Translations under genes and position numbers: made by a program
Shown: piece after piece, positions 53,711 to 62,733 of the stretch
Numbering within the stretch: the first letter of the stretch is position 1
How the letters are laid out: each line of letters starts with the position of its first letter
NCBI GenBank assembly: GCA_041653995.1
Contig: JBAZEK010000002.1
Span: 310,001 to 374,000, forward strand
Reading direction: 5' to 3'
DNA length: 64,000 nt
Source of the DNA: Dehalococcoidia bacterium
GTDB taxonomy: Bacteria > Chloroflexota > Dehalococcoidia > GIF9 > UBA5629
Notes under the pieces: model-generated
Database searches by the model: none
What the model was told of the DNA's origin: nothing
The model's input: only the letters and a program-made list of their open reading frames with translations

Positions 53711-54313
53711 TCAGGCCGTATACAGTTTGTGCTCAACGATATATAGCGCCACAGCATCGGGCACGAGATAGCGCACCGACTTCCCCTCTTTCACTCTCTG
53801 CCTGATGCAGGTGGAGCTTATACTCAAACAGGGTTCATCCATATAGATGATCCTTTCGCTGCTTCCCGGCATGGCCTTTTCCAGCTCTGCGAGATCGGGC
53901 TTTGCAGCTCCGGGACGCGGGAAAGCCACGATCCTGACCATCTTTAATAGGCGGTAGGGCGCCTTCCAGGAAGGCAGCTCAGCTACGCTGTCCCAACCCA
54001 GCAGCAGGGACAGCTCTGAGTTTTGCCCTATTTCTCCCGCCAGTTGCTCGACAGTGTCGACCGTATAAGTGGGGCCCGGGCGATTCACCTCGATCGATGA
54101 GAGGCTGAAGGATGGATTTGAATCTATGGCTAGGCCTACCATCTCGACTCTTTTCCCGGCACAGGTGACTGTATGCGCGGATTTCATCCAGGGATCGCCG
54201 GCCGGTACAAAGATTACCTTATCAAGTTGCAGCCCAACCCTTGCCGTCTCGGCAATGATAAGATGCGCCATGTGGGGCGGATCGAATGTGCCGCCCATTA
54301 TTCCTAATTTCAT
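53711..54313 (-). CDS. nadD: Nicotinate-nucleotide adenylyltransferase
   Basis: A 200-residue nucleotidyltransferase making NaAD from NaMN and ATP. GIMGGTFDPPHMAHLIIAE carries the (H/T)xGH-like ATP site (HMAH), and SISSTCIRQRVKEG the C-terminal signature. Its start lies 4 bases after the obg stop, so obg-nadD form an operon. Confidence 0.93.
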   Translation of the reverse strand: MKLGIMGGTFDPPHMAHLIIAETARVGLQLDKVIFVPAGDPWMKSAHTVTCAGKRVEMVGLAIDSNPSFSLSSIEVNRPGPTYTVDTVEQLAGEIGQNSELSLLLGWDSVAELPSWKAPYRLLKMVRIVAFPRPGAAKPDLAELEKAMPGSSERIIYMDEPCLSISSTCIRQRVKEGKSVRYLVPDAVALYIVEHKLYTA

Positions 54314-54317
54314 TATT

Positions 54318-55376
54318 TTAGCGTATATCTACGGGTTTCGGCCTGAAGATCACTTCCGCCGCCTGTTCGCCGGACGACCTGTGCTTTATTTCCAATACCA
54401 TGCTGTGCGCCTGTGAAACCAATGTATCCAGGCCGATCTTACCCAGCGCTGATATCATTATACAGGGCGCCTCGATGCCGGCCAGACTTTTCTTAACATA
54501 ATCTTCCTTAGCTTCGATATCTATGCTGTCTATTTTGTTGACTGCAATGATTGCCGCCTTCTGAGCCAGATTACCGTCAAATGCCAGAACCTCGTTCCTC
54601 AACGTCTTAAAGTCCCCTTTTAGATCGGTAGAACCTGCATCCAGCAGATAAACAATGACAGAGGCACGTCCGGCCTGATAGAGAAAAGTATTCCCTAACC
54701 CTTTTCCGAGGCCGGAATCCCTGGTGAGTGCGGGCATCTCTACCCAGGTCAGTTTATTTACGCCGTCGTCAACCACGCCCAGCACGGGCGCCCGTGTAGT
54801 AAACTGGTAATCGGCGATCTCCGGACGGGCTGATGAAAGTGCGGAAAGCAGCGTCGACTTTCCGCTGTTGGAGAATCCGATTATACATACGTCGACGACC
54901 AGGCTCACTCTGAGTATTATGTCATGGTGCTGTCCTTCCTCACCCCGCTGGAAAACCTTGGGAGCTTTCCGGGTGGAAGTTGCATAGTGCACATTACCCT
55001 TCCCTCCTTTTCCTCCTCGGGCCAGCAGCACCTTTTGACCATCCTTGATCAGATCGGTTACAACCATCTCACGGCCCTTTTCCTTGATAAATACGGTAGT
55101 TCCCATCGGCACCCTGATCGACAGGTCCCCGGCATTTATTCCGTGCATACGGTTCTTGCCCCCGTCCCCGCCGTTGTCCGCCTTAAAAAGACGTTTATGT
55201 TTAAAAGATGACAGGCTCTCAACACCACTGTCGGCATATAGATATATATCTCCCCCCTTGCCCCCATCGCCCCCATCCGGACCGCCGAAAGGCAAGAATT
55301 TTTCCCTCCTGAAACTGGCCAGGCCGCTTCCTCCATGGCCGGCCTTAACCTGTATTTCTACATTATCAACAAACAT
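54318..55376 (-). CDS. obg: GTPase Obg (CgtA)
   Basis: A 352-residue ribosome-associated GTPase. The Gly-rich N-terminal Obg fold (VKAGHGGSGLASFRREKF, GGPDGGDGGKGGDIYL, GGKGGKGNVHYAT) is followed by the G domain with GFSNSGKSTLLSAL (P-loop), NKIDSIDI (NKxD) and ISALG (SAx). No C-terminal OCT extension is present. It acts in 50S ribosome assembly and stress or growth control. It lies upstream of nadD. Confidence 0.95.
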   Translation of the reverse strand: MFVDNVEIQVKAGHGGSGLASFRREKFLPFGGPDGGDGGKGGDIYLYADSGVESLSSFKHKRLFKADNGGDGGKNRMHGINAGDLSIRVPMGTTVFIKEKGREMVVTDLIKDGQKVLLARGGKGGKGNVHYATSTRKAPKVFQRGEEGQHHDIILRVSLVVDVCIIGFSNSGKSTLLSALSSARPEIADYQFTTRAPVLGVVDDGVNKLTWVEMPALTRDSGLGKGLGNTFLYQAGRASVIVYLLDAGSTDLKGDFKTLRNEVLAFDGNLAQKAAIIAVNKIDSIDIEAKEDYVKKSLAGIEAPCIMISALGKIGLDTLVSQAHSMVLEIKHRSSGEQAAEVIFRPKPVDIR

Positions 55377-55384
55377 ATCTTTTA

Positions 55385-55413
55385 TTGTATTTTATTCTAT
55401 CTGTAGGTTATAT
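55385..55413 (+). promoter_or_regulatory. Candidate promoter of the 36-codon ORF
   Basis: TTGTAT (55385-55390), a 17-base spacer and TTATAT (55408-55413), just downstream of the divergent obg start. Confidence 0.4.
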
Positions 55414-55449
55414 GTAAGTTTCATAGTAATCATTATAAGGAGGTTGACT

Positions 55450-55560
55450 ATGTGGAAGACAATACCAGCTAATAACAAGATCAGGTTAGTAGAGGGAATC
55501 GATGTTAAAAAGTGGACGGAAGTTATCAACAAAAAGGGGGAATTTCTCCACAACCAGTGA
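55450..55560 (+). CDS. Putative 36-residue microprotein between obg and dnaA
   Basis: A short frame beginning MWKTIPANNKIRLVEG and ending KKGEFLHNQ. A perfect AAGGAGG (55437-55443) lies six bases before the ATG, and a promoter-like pair lies further upstream. It runs opposite to both neighbours, obg and dnaA, and stops 6 bases from the dnaA stop codon. The composition (Trp, Lys, Glu, Ile) is protein-like. No family is recognised. Translation is suggested by the ribosome site alone. Confidence 0.5.
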   Translation: MWKTIPANNKIRLVEGIDVKKWTEVINKKGEFLHNQ

Positions 55561-55566
55561 ACAGGA

Positions 55567-56928
55567 CTAAGAAGAACCGCGGGATTTCAACATTAACCGG
55601 ATATCTTCGATGGACTTGCTTAACTGAGAATCGGAGCTTATATTCAAGGCAATCCTGTCATAACCATGGATGACAGTTGAGTGGTCGCGATTGCCCAGAA
55701 TCCTTCCGATCTCGGCGAGGTTGGTGTGGTTCTGCTGGCGCAAAAGGTACATTACGATATGACGGGCCCGTGAAGTCTTAAGATCCCTTTTCTTACCAGT
55801 TATGTCATCGGGCGGGATGGCGAAATAATCCGCCACGGCGTTTATAACGGCTGCGGCAGTATAATTCCCGCTGCTTTGTCTGGTAGCCGCTATCAAATCA
55901 TTAAGAAATGCCTTGACGGCATTGACATCAAGGGTCGTGTTATTCATGCGGGAATAGGTAGAAAGGCGAATGAGCGCGCCCTCCAGAACCCTTACGCTGC
56001 CGTGGAAATTGGTTGCAAGGAAATTGAGGATATTGTCATCGAACTTAATTTGCATGAGTGACGATTTCAGATCAAGTATGGCCAGCCGCGTTTTATGGTC
56101 GGGAGGATAGATATCGGCCACCAGCCCACCCTCGAGGCGGGAGCGCAGGCGCACATTAAACGACTCGATCTCTCTGGGAGGCCGATCGCAGGATATTACG
56201 ATCTGGCGATTATCCGCTAATAAGTCGTTAATAATATGGAAAATACATTCCTGGGTTTGATTTTTCCCGCTGAGGAACTGTATATCATCGAGCAGGAGGA
56301 TATCCGCTCTGCTGAATTTAATCCGGAATTCCTCGGCCTTTTTGTTGCGTATAGCTATGATAAACTCATTGGTGAATTGCTCGGCGCTCATGTACAGGGC
56401 ATTCACCCCTCTGGACCGGGCCGCCTGCCCGATCGCGTGGAGAAGATGAGTTTTGCCGGTGCCGGTGCTGCCATATATAAATAGAGGATTAAACACTCCT
56501 CCGGGATTCTCGGCTATCTCCAGCGAGGCCGTATAGGGTAAAAGATTACAGTCGCCCGCAACATATGTATCAAAGGTGAATTTGGAATTCAAGCCGGTTG
56601 TCCTGGACGCAGCGGGACGTTCCTTCACGCTGGTCCCTCCATCGGTCAATAATCTATTCCTGCCGGGAGCAGGATCACGGTTTATCGCCTGTACCTGGAA
56701 AACAACTTCGGTAATTCTGCCCGTGATAGTTGACAGTATCCTGCAGACCACGGAATACAGCCGGCCTTTAAGCCATTCCGCGATGAAGGTCGAGGGAACA
56801 GCGACCGTGAAGACGCCGTTATCGTAGTCAATTCCCCTGGAATCCTTAAGCCACGTATTATAATTAGCTTTGCTTACCTGGATCTGCAGTTCGCCCAGGG
56901 CCGCCTGCCATATTTTATCAGCTTGCAT
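55567..56928 (-). CDS. dnaA: Chromosomal replication initiator DnaA
   Basis: A 453-residue AAA+ initiator. Domain I begins MQADKIWQAALGELQIQ. Domain III has IYGSTGTGKTHLLHAIG (Walker A) and ILLLDDIQFLSGK (Walker B). Domain IV ends with the DnaA-box-binding signature GNRDHSTVIHGYDRI. The ATG at 56928 is chosen because domain I starts there; the frame continues upstream to 57126 without homology. DnaA opens the origin and regulates its own gene. The divergent gene is fmt. Confidence 0.95.
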   Translation of the reverse strand: MQADKIWQAALGELQIQVSKANYNTWLKDSRGIDYDNGVFTVAVPSTFIAEWLKGRLYSVVCRILSTITGRITEVVFQVQAINRDPAPGRNRLLTDGGTSVKERPAASRTTGLNSKFTFDTYVAGDCNLLPYTASLEIAENPGGVFNPLFIYGSTGTGKTHLLHAIGQAARSRGVNALYMSAEQFTNEFIIAIRNKKAEEFRIKFSRADILLLDDIQFLSGKNQTQECIFHIINDLLADNRQIVISCDRPPREIESFNVRLRSRLEGGLVADIYPPDHKTRLAILDLKSSLMQIKFDDNILNFLATNFHGSVRVLEGALIRLSTYSRMNNTTLDVNAVKAFLNDLIAATRQSSGNYTAAAVINAVADYFAIPPDDITGKKRDLKTSRARHIVMYLLRQQNHTNLAEIGRILGNRDHSTVIHGYDRIALNISSDSQLSKSIEDIRLMLKSRGSS

Positions 56929-57120
56929 TCGCCTCTTAACCGTACTATATTTTTGTTCGTATATCCCGTAAAAAGAGAAAAAAGTTCCCCCAGTGGAACG
57001 ACAAATGCAGACTTTTCGTTTAGATAGTGTAAAAACCGCTAGAGCTTTGTTAGTGTCTGCTGAACATGCCGCGGTCCTCTCCCCAAACCGTAGATAGATT
57101 ACCACAGGCTTCTTCGACAG

Positions 57121-57161
57121 TGTCAATGGTTATTTTGACATAACGGAAAAAAACTTATAAT
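57121..57161. promoter_or_regulatory. Back-to-back promoter region dnaA/fmt
   Basis: TTGACA (57135-57140) and TATAAT (57156-57161, 15-base spacer) point to fmt. The inverse TGTCAA (57121-57126) is a -35 candidate for the minus strand toward dnaA, with only a weak -10 match. The two hexamers are 8 bases apart. The 246-base dnaA-fmt gap is AT-rich, but I see no run of canonical DnaA boxes in it. Confidence 0.45.
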
Positions 57162-57174
57162 TTTTTAGTAGATT

Positions 57175-58110
57175 ATGAAAGTTGTATTTATGGGATCACC
57201 TGCTTTTTCGCTGCCTGCATTGCGGGCGTTGATATTGAATGAATATGAGGTTAAAGCAGTATATACGCAGCCGGACAAAAAGACGGGGCGCGGTCAACGG
57301 ATTGCCGCCTGTCCTGTAAAACAATTTGCCGCAGAAGCCGGACTGCGCGTGATCCAGCCCGAATCATTCAAAGATCCCACAGAGGTGGAAATGCTAGCCG
57401 GCTTGAAGCCTGACATAATCATCGTAGCGGCCTACGGTCAGATATTACCGGAGGAGGTTCTAAAAATCCCACCTTACAAATGCATTAACGTCCATCCGTC
57501 GCTGCTGCCCAAGTACAGGGGGCCTTCTCCTGTAGCAACCGCCATACTCCAAGGCGATACACAGACCGGCGTTTCAATTATGCTAATAGAGAGGAAAGTC
57601 GACAGCGGGCCTGTCATTGCACAGGCGGCAGTAGATATAAAGGATGATGATACCACCGGGTCATTGACGGGACGGTTAGCGGAAACAGGCGCTGAATTGC
57701 TGATGGACATACTGCCGGGCTGGGCCGCAGGGACCATACAACCTGTTGCACAGGACGAAACCCAGGCCAGCCATACGCGCATGGAAAGGAAAGAGGACGG
57801 AACACTGGACTGGAGCTGGACGGCGGTACAATTATGGCGCAAGGTGAGGGCCTGCAATCCCTGGCCGGGAAGCTATGTTGAATGGATGAACGCCAGAATT
57901 AAGATTATGGAAACCATCCCGCTGCAGACGGTGGAAAAAGGCACAGTGGGGCAGGTTGTTGAATTGCCCCGGGGAGAAGTGACACGGGTGGCTGTCAGGA
58001 CCGGTGACGGATTGCTCGGTCTTATCAGGATTCAACCGGAGGGCAAACGTGAAATGACGGCGTCAGATTTCATGGCCGGGCACAAAAATTTCATCGGCAG
58101 CATTCTTTGA
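57175..58110 (+). CDS. fmt: Methionyl-tRNA formyltransferase
   Basis: A 311-residue enzyme that formylates initiator Met-tRNA using 10-formyl-THF. INVHPSLLPKYRGPSPV contains the catalytic Asn-x-His, the N-terminal VFMGSPAFSLPALRAL the Rossmann start, and WTAVQLWRKVRACNPWPGSYV the start of the C-terminal tRNA-binding domain. A TATAAT lies 14-19 bases upstream, giving a very short leader with no ribosome site. Confidence 0.94.
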   Translation: MKVVFMGSPAFSLPALRALILNEYEVKAVYTQPDKKTGRGQRIAACPVKQFAAEAGLRVIQPESFKDPTEVEMLAGLKPDIIIVAAYGQILPEEVLKIPPYKCINVHPSLLPKYRGPSPVATAILQGDTQTGVSIMLIERKVDSGPVIAQAAVDIKDDDTTGSLTGRLAETGAELLMDILPGWAAGTIQPVAQDETQASHTRMERKEDGTLDWSWTAVQLWRKVRACNPWPGSYVEWMNARIKIMETIPLQTVEKGTVGQVVELPRGEVTRVAVRTGDGLLGLIRIQPEGKREMTASDFMAGHKNFIGSIL

Positions 58111-58173
58111 CTTAACCGCCATCGCGAAATAAACTTATTAAGTATTAATCAAATCGATGGAGAAATAGCATAG

Positions 58174-58869
58174 ATGTTGCTTTACCTTATATTAATGGCG
58201 CCCGCCCTGATATTCATGATATATGCGCAGATCAAGGTGAAATCCACCTACGCTAAATATTCTAAGGTTTACAACCAGCGGGGAGTGACCGGCGCCCAGG
58301 CTGCGATGCAGTTGCTGAGAGCCAACGGAATGGCGGACATACCGGTCGAGACCGTCAAGGGTAAATTGACCGATCATTACGATCCCTCCAAAAGAGTGCT
58401 GAGGCTTTCTCCGGAAGTTGCAGGAACACCTTCCGTTGCCGCAGTCGGCATTGCGCTTCACGAGGTCGGCCACGCCATGCAGCATAAAACGAAGTATGCC
58501 ATGATGGGCTTAAGGTCCGCCCTGGTACCCGCCGCCAATATCGGCAGCACACTTGGATGGATTCTGGTATTCGGCGGCCTTCTGCTTATGGGTCTATCGC
58601 AGGTATTCGGCGAGATGGTGGCCATAGCCGGCATACTGCTTTTTACAGCTGCAGTACTGTTTACTCTTATTACGCTGCCGGTTGAATTCAACGCCAGCAA
58701 CAGGGCCCGGCAAATGATCAGGGAAACCGGCCTGCTGGTGGGGCAGGAATACGAGGGGGCAAGCGCGGTTCTATCCGCTGCGGCCCTGACCTATGTGGCT
58801 GCCATGCTGCAGGCCGTGGCACAGTTGCTCTACTTCATCCTTCTGGTATTCGGCGGCAGGCGGGATTAA
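58174..58869 (+). CDS. YugP-type neutral zinc metallopeptidase
   Basis: A 231-residue membrane protein of the YugP family. An N-terminal helix (LLYLILMAPALIFMIYAQ) is followed by ALHEVGHAMQHK, the HExxH zinc motif, then three more hydrophobic helices (about 130-155, 155-175, 205-225). Its substrate is unknown; it is a predicted inner-membrane protease. It precedes mazG by 8 bases and is probably co-transcribed. Confidence 0.87.
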   Translation: MLLYLILMAPALIFMIYAQIKVKSTYAKYSKVYNQRGVTGAQAAMQLLRANGMADIPVETVKGKLTDHYDPSKRVLRLSPEVAGTPSVAAVGIALHEVGHAMQHKTKYAMMGLRSALVPAANIGSTLGWILVFGGLLLMGLSQVFGEMVAIAGILLFTAAVLFTLITLPVEFNASNRARQMIRETGLLVGQEYEGASAVLSAAALTYVAAMLQAVAQLLYFILLVFGGRRD

Positions 58870-58877
58870 GCCGGAGC

Positions 58878-59675
58878 ATGGCCAGCGAGACATCGGGATT
58901 CAACGAAGCAGAGCTCGATAAATTCGAGACCTTCAGAACAATTGTAGAGCGTTTACGGGGGGAGGGCGGTTGTCCCTGGGACCGACGGCAAACGCATGAC
59001 TCTCTCAAGAAATACCTTATCGAGGAAAGTTATGAGGCTCTGGAGGCGATCGATAATAACGACACGGCGGCCCTCAGCGAGGAACTGGGCGATCTCTGGC
59101 TGCAGATAATGCTTCATTCTCAGATCGCCCGCGAAGCGGGGGAGTTTTCTCTCGAGGACGTACTGCGCAGTATTAACAGCAAAATGATCAAAAGGCACCC
59201 GCATGTCTTCGGAGGCAAGGAGATCGCTGGCGCCGAAGAAGCTTCTCTCAGCTGGCAGGAGCTTAAAGAAAGTGAGAAGAATGGAAATCAATCACTTCTG
59301 GGCGGCATACCCGGCAGTTTGCCGGCCCTGGCATACAGCCAGACTGCGGGACGCAGGGTGGCTGCCGTGGGTTTCGATTGGGAGAATGCCGACGACATCA
59401 TAGATAAGCTGGTCGAGGAGGTGGCGGAGCTGAAGAACGCCGCAACGCAGGAAGAGAGGAACCATGAATTCGGTGACGTGCTGCTGGTGCTCGCCAGTGT
59501 GGCCCGCCATATGGATGTGGACCTCGAATCAGCACTGCGCCTGGCTAATGCCCGTTTCACAAGGCGATTTCAATATATCGAGCAGGTCTGCCGTGAACGG
59601 GGTCTGGACCTGCGAGGCATGAAGCTTAGCGAGATGGATTCCCTCTGGGATGAGGCGAAGAGAGAAGTGGGATAA
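58878..59675 (+). CDS. mazG: Nucleoside triphosphate pyrophosphohydrolase MazG
   Basis: A 265-residue two-domain Maz[28 protein letters not shown] begins the first domain with its EExxE metal site and a downstream ELGDLWLQ. The second has [23 protein letters not shown] and [11 protein letters not shown]. It hydrolyses (d)NTPs to NMP and pyrophosphate, cleaning the pool of damaged nucleotides. Length matches E. coli MazG. Confidence 0.93.
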   Translation: MASETSGFNEAELDKFETFRTIVERLRGEGGCPWDRRQTHDSLKKYLIEESYEALEAIDNNDTAALSEELGDLWLQIMLHSQIAREAGEFSLEDVLRSINSKMIKRHPHVFGGKEIAGAEEASLSWQELKESEKNGNQSLLGGIPGSLPALAYSQTAGRRVAAVGFDWENADDIIDKLVEEVAELKNAATQEERNHEFGDVLLVLASVARHMDVDLESALRLANARFTRRFQYIEQVCRERGLDLRGMKLSEMDSLWDEAKREVG

Positions 59676-59685
59676 GGATCGTGGC

Positions 59686-59762
59686 TGGTCGGGGAGAGAG
59701 GACTCGAACCTCCGACCTCAGCGTCCCGAACGCTGCGCGCTAACCAACTGCGCTACTCCCCG
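59686..59762 (-). tRNA. tRNA-Pro (anticodon CGG)
   Basis: A 77-base cloverleaf on the minus strand with an encoded CCA. The acceptor stem CGGGGAG pairs with CTCCCCG, the D arm is GCGCAGTTGGTTAGCGC, the anticodon stem CAGCG/CGCTG encloses the loop TTCGGGA, and the T arm is GGAGG-TTCGAGT-CCTCT. The anticodon CGG reads CCG. Confidence 0.95.
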
Positions 59763-59823
59763 CACGGGTTAAATATTATAGTCGGCTTTAACTTTTAGGG
59801 CAACAATTGTAAACTTACTGGCT

Positions 59824-61014
59824 ATGAAATTTTGCATAGTCATAGTGGACGGCGCCTCCGGCTGGCCTCTTGCCGAGATGGGTAATAAAACATGCCTCGA
59901 GGCAGCGTACACCCCCAATCTCGACCTTATGGCCAGGCAGGGGTACAGCGGCATGGCATTGACCATACCGCCGGGTATGGAGCCGGGTAGCGCGCCGGCG
60001 TGCATGTCTGTGCTGGGTTATGACCCCACGGTCTATTACAGAGGGAGGAGCGCCATCGAAGCCCGCAGTGTGGGTGTCCCCATTAGCCCGGGAGATGTAA
60101 CATTTCGCTGCAATCTGGTGACGATAATCGAGGGTAAAATGGTTAGCCACAGCGCAGGGCATATCAGCACCGGGGAAGCCACGGTTATCATTGATACACT
60201 GAATGAGAAACTGGGCTCGGACGAGCTTAAATTCTTTCCCGGCATCAGCTACAGGCACATCTGCAGGATAAGCGGCCGGGAGGATACACTGATGGCTCTC
60301 TGCACACCCCCGCATGACATAACCGATCGCCAGGTGCAGGATTACCTTCCGCGCGGGCGCGGAAGTGAGATTTTATGTGAACTGATGAAAAAATCTGAGA
60401 GCGTGCTGGCCGGCCACCCGGTCAATGAAGAGCGAAAGAGGCGGGGCAAGCTGCCGGTGACCTCGATATGGCTTTTCTGGCCCAGCGGCCGCGTGCCGGA
60501 GATGCCTTCTTTCCGGGAGTTACGTGGCCTCCGGGCATCGCTCACGTCGGGTGTCGATCTGCTGCGCGGGCTTGCTATGATGGCCGGCATAGAGGTGCTG
60601 CATATCGATGGCGTCACCGATAACCTCGATAATGATTTCGCAGCCCAGGCTGAAGGGGCGCTGCGATCGCTAAAAACCGGCGACCTGGCTGTTATGCATA
60701 TTGAGGCGCCGGACGAGATGGGACACAGGGGCTCGACAGCCGACAAGATAAAGGCTATCGAGTTGATCGACAGGGAGGTCATCGGCAGGCTGCTGGACTG
60801 GAAGGGCGGGCAGATCAAGGTGCTGGTGATGCCGGACCATCCCACGCCGATCGAGCTTAAAACGCATTGCGCCGAGCCGGTTCCCTTCCTCATCTGGGGC
60901 GGGGGAATAAAACCCAACGGGGCAGCCCGCTTCACAGAAGCGGAGGCTGGCTGCACCGGTGTCTCCGTTGAGCCGGGATTTAAACTCATGGATATTTTCT
61001 TGAAGGATAAATAA
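59824..61014 (+). CDS. apgM: Cofactor-independent phosphoglycerate mutase, archaeal type
   Basis: A 396-residue alkaline-phosphatase-superfamily enzyme of the aPGAM type. It interconverts 3- and 2-phosphoglycerate in glycolysis and gluconeogenesis. FCIVIVDGASGWP (metal Asp), TIPPGMEPGSAPACMSVLGY (nucleophile Ser in the GSAPACMS context), HIEAPDEMGHRG and VMPDHPTP (metal His/Asp) are characteristic. No ribosome site precedes ATG 59824; a TAAACT box 14 bases upstream suggests a very short leader. It is followed 21 bases later by lysC. Confidence 0.9.
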   Translation: MKFCIVIVDGASGWPLAEMGNKTCLEAAYTPNLDLMARQGYSGMALTIPPGMEPGSAPACMSVLGYDPTVYYRGRSAIEARSVGVPISPGDVTFRCNLVTIIEGKMVSHSAGHISTGEATVIIDTLNEKLGSDELKFFPGISYRHICRISGREDTLMALCTPPHDITDRQVQDYLPRGRGSEILCELMKKSESVLAGHPVNEERKRRGKLPVTSIWLFWPSGRVPEMPSFRELRGLRASLTSGVDLLRGLAMMAGIEVLHIDGVTDNLDNDFAAQAEGALRSLKTGDLAVMHIEAPDEMGHRGSTADKIKAIELIDREVIGRLLDWKGGQIKVLVMPDHPTPIELKTHCAEPVPFLIWGGGIKPNGAARFTEAEAGCTGVSVEPGFKLMDIFLKDK

Positions 61015-61035
61015 AGAAGGCAGGCAAAAACAGAT

Positions 61036-62253
61036 ATGGCGATAGTAGTGCAGAAATACGGTGGCAGCTCGGTGGCCGATGCCGATAAGATCCGAAACGT
61101 GGCACGCAGGATCGCGGCCTCGTTCAAAAAGGGCAATAAAGTCGTAGTGGTGGTATCGGCCATGGGCGATACTACTGATGATTTGATCGAGCTGGCCAAT
61201 AAGATCAATCCGAATCCTGAGCCGCGCGAGATGGACCTGCTGCTATCCACGGGAGAGATAGTTTCCAGCACCCTTCTGGCCATGGCGCTGCACGCCATGG
61301 GTTACAGCGCGGTAGCCCTCAGCGGCCAGCAGGCTGGAATTTCCACGGACTCGGCCTTCAGCCGGGCCAGGATAACCGGCATAGAGCCGGAGAGGATTAT
61401 AAAAGAGCTGGATAAAGGCAATATCGTCATCGTTGCCGGTTTCCAGGGCATGACTCCCGACAATGACATCGCCACACTGGGCAGGGGCGGCTCAGACACG
61501 ACGGCGGTAGCTCTGGCAGCCAGCCTGAAGGCCGGGGTATGCGAGATATATACCGATGTTGAAGGAGTTTATACGGCAGATCCCCGGCTGGTGCCGGAGG
61601 CTCGCAAGCTGGAAGAGATAGGCTACGAGGAGATGCTGGAAATGGCTACTTCGGGCGCCAGGGTAATGCATCATCGGTCGGTGGAGCTCGGCCAGGTATT
61701 CAACATACCCATTCTGGTGGCATCCAGCATGGTGGAGAAACCAGGCACGATTATTCACGGAGGAAAAAGAATGGAGCAGAAAAATAAGGTAAGGGGCATT
61801 GCCCACGATATGGATGTGGCCAAGATCACTATTACCGGTGTACCGGACCGGCCCGGTGTAGCGGCTGCAATTTTTACACCGCTGGCAAAGGCCGGTATAA
61901 GCGTGGAAACCATAGTTCAAAATGCCAGCGCCAATAATATCACGGATCTGACCTTCACCATTATTAAAAAGGATATCCCCAGGGCCATGAAGATAATTGC
62001 TCCGGTAGCCAAGGAAATAGGCGCCAAAGAATGCCTCAGCGACACCAAACTGGGCAAGGTCTCGATAATCGGCACGGGTATGCAGAATACCCCGGGCTAC
62101 GCAGCCAAGATGTTCCAGACCCTATTTGCGCAGGGCATAAATATACAGATGATAACCACTTCCGAGATACGGATTACCTGTATTATAGCGGAGGACAAGG
62201 TGAAAGACGCCGTTAGAGCCCTGCACAAAGCCTTCGAGCTGGATAAAGGTTAG
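61036..62253 (+). CDS. lysC: Aspartate kinase
   Basis: A 405-residue enzyme making aspartyl phosphate, the first step toward Lys, Thr, Met and diaminopimelate. The N-terminal kinase domain has IVVQKYGGSSVADADKI and LGRGGSDTTAVALAA. Two C-terminal ACT domains (about residues 265-335 and 345-405; ITGVPDRPGVAAAIF, IIGTGMQNTPGYAAKMF) indicate feedback control by an end product, typically Lys and/or Thr. It is likely co-transcribed with apgM. Confidence 0.94.
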   Translation: MAIVVQKYGGSSVADADKIRNVARRIAASFKKGNKVVVVVSAMGDTTDDLIELANKINPNPEPREMDLLLSTGEIVSSTLLAMALHAMGYSAVALSGQQAGISTDSAFSRARITGIEPERIIKELDKGNIVIVAGFQGMTPDNDIATLGRGGSDTTAVALAASLKAGVCEIYTDVEGVYTADPRLVPEARKLEEIGYEEMLEMATSGARVMHHRSVELGQVFNIPILVASSMVEKPGTIIHGGKRMEQKNKVRGIAHDMDVAKITITGVPDRPGVAAAIFTPLAKAGISVETIVQNASANNITDLTFTIIKKDIPRAMKIIAPVAKEIGAKECLSDTKLGKVSIIGTGMQNTPGYAAKMFQTLFAQGINIQMITTSEIRITCIIAEDKVKDAVRALHKAFELDKG

Positions 62254-62262
62254 GCCGGACTT

Positions 62263-62481
62263 CTATACGCCCACAACCTCTTTAACTGTGGGAATCTTCT
62301 CTTTAAGGAAGCGCTCAATACCTTTTTTCAGCGTCATGGTAGACATCGGGCAGCCGGAGCAGGCGCCCTTTAGCTTCACACTGACTACCCCGTCCTTTAC
62401 ATCCACCAGTTCAACGTCGCCGCCGTCTGCCTGGAGGCTGGGGCGGATAATATTTAATACTTCCTGTACCTGTTCTTTCAT
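62263..62481 (-). CDS. NifU-like C-terminal-domain Fe-S scaffold
   Basis: A 72-residue single-domain NifU/NfuA-type protein. [24 protein letters not shown] leads into [18 protein letters not shown] with the CxxC that holds a transient [4Fe-4S] cluster for transfer to apoproteins. Many iron-sulfur enzymes in this window are potential clients. It ends convergently 9 bases from lysC. Confidence 0.92.
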   Translation of the reverse strand: MKEQVQEVLNIIRPSLQADGGDVELVDVKDGVVSVKLKGACSGCPMSTMTLKKGIERFLKEKIPTVKEVVGV

Positions 62482-62733
62482 CAGTGCACCTTCTTATTGA
62501 CTTAATTTAGTTTACGTGGTAATTTAGCACCGCTTGAAAAGCCGTGTCAAATCCCCTTCTCTATTGTAAAGGATAGGCGCAGGATTGGATTTGTGAAACG
62601 ACTAAAATCACACCGGCACGGGAGCAGGCCATGATAATGAGTAACAGATTTGCCTTTGATCAGGATTTGGTATTAAATAAAATGATTGCGAAGGGCGCAA
62701 CAGTATACATGTTTTATGCAGAGGTTATCCAGA

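Noticed and set aside
56929..57174. The dnaA-fmt gap as a classical oriC
   Set aside because: AT-rich, but only a partial box (attaccaca) is visible. Without a cluster of canonical DnaA boxes I did not annotate an origin.
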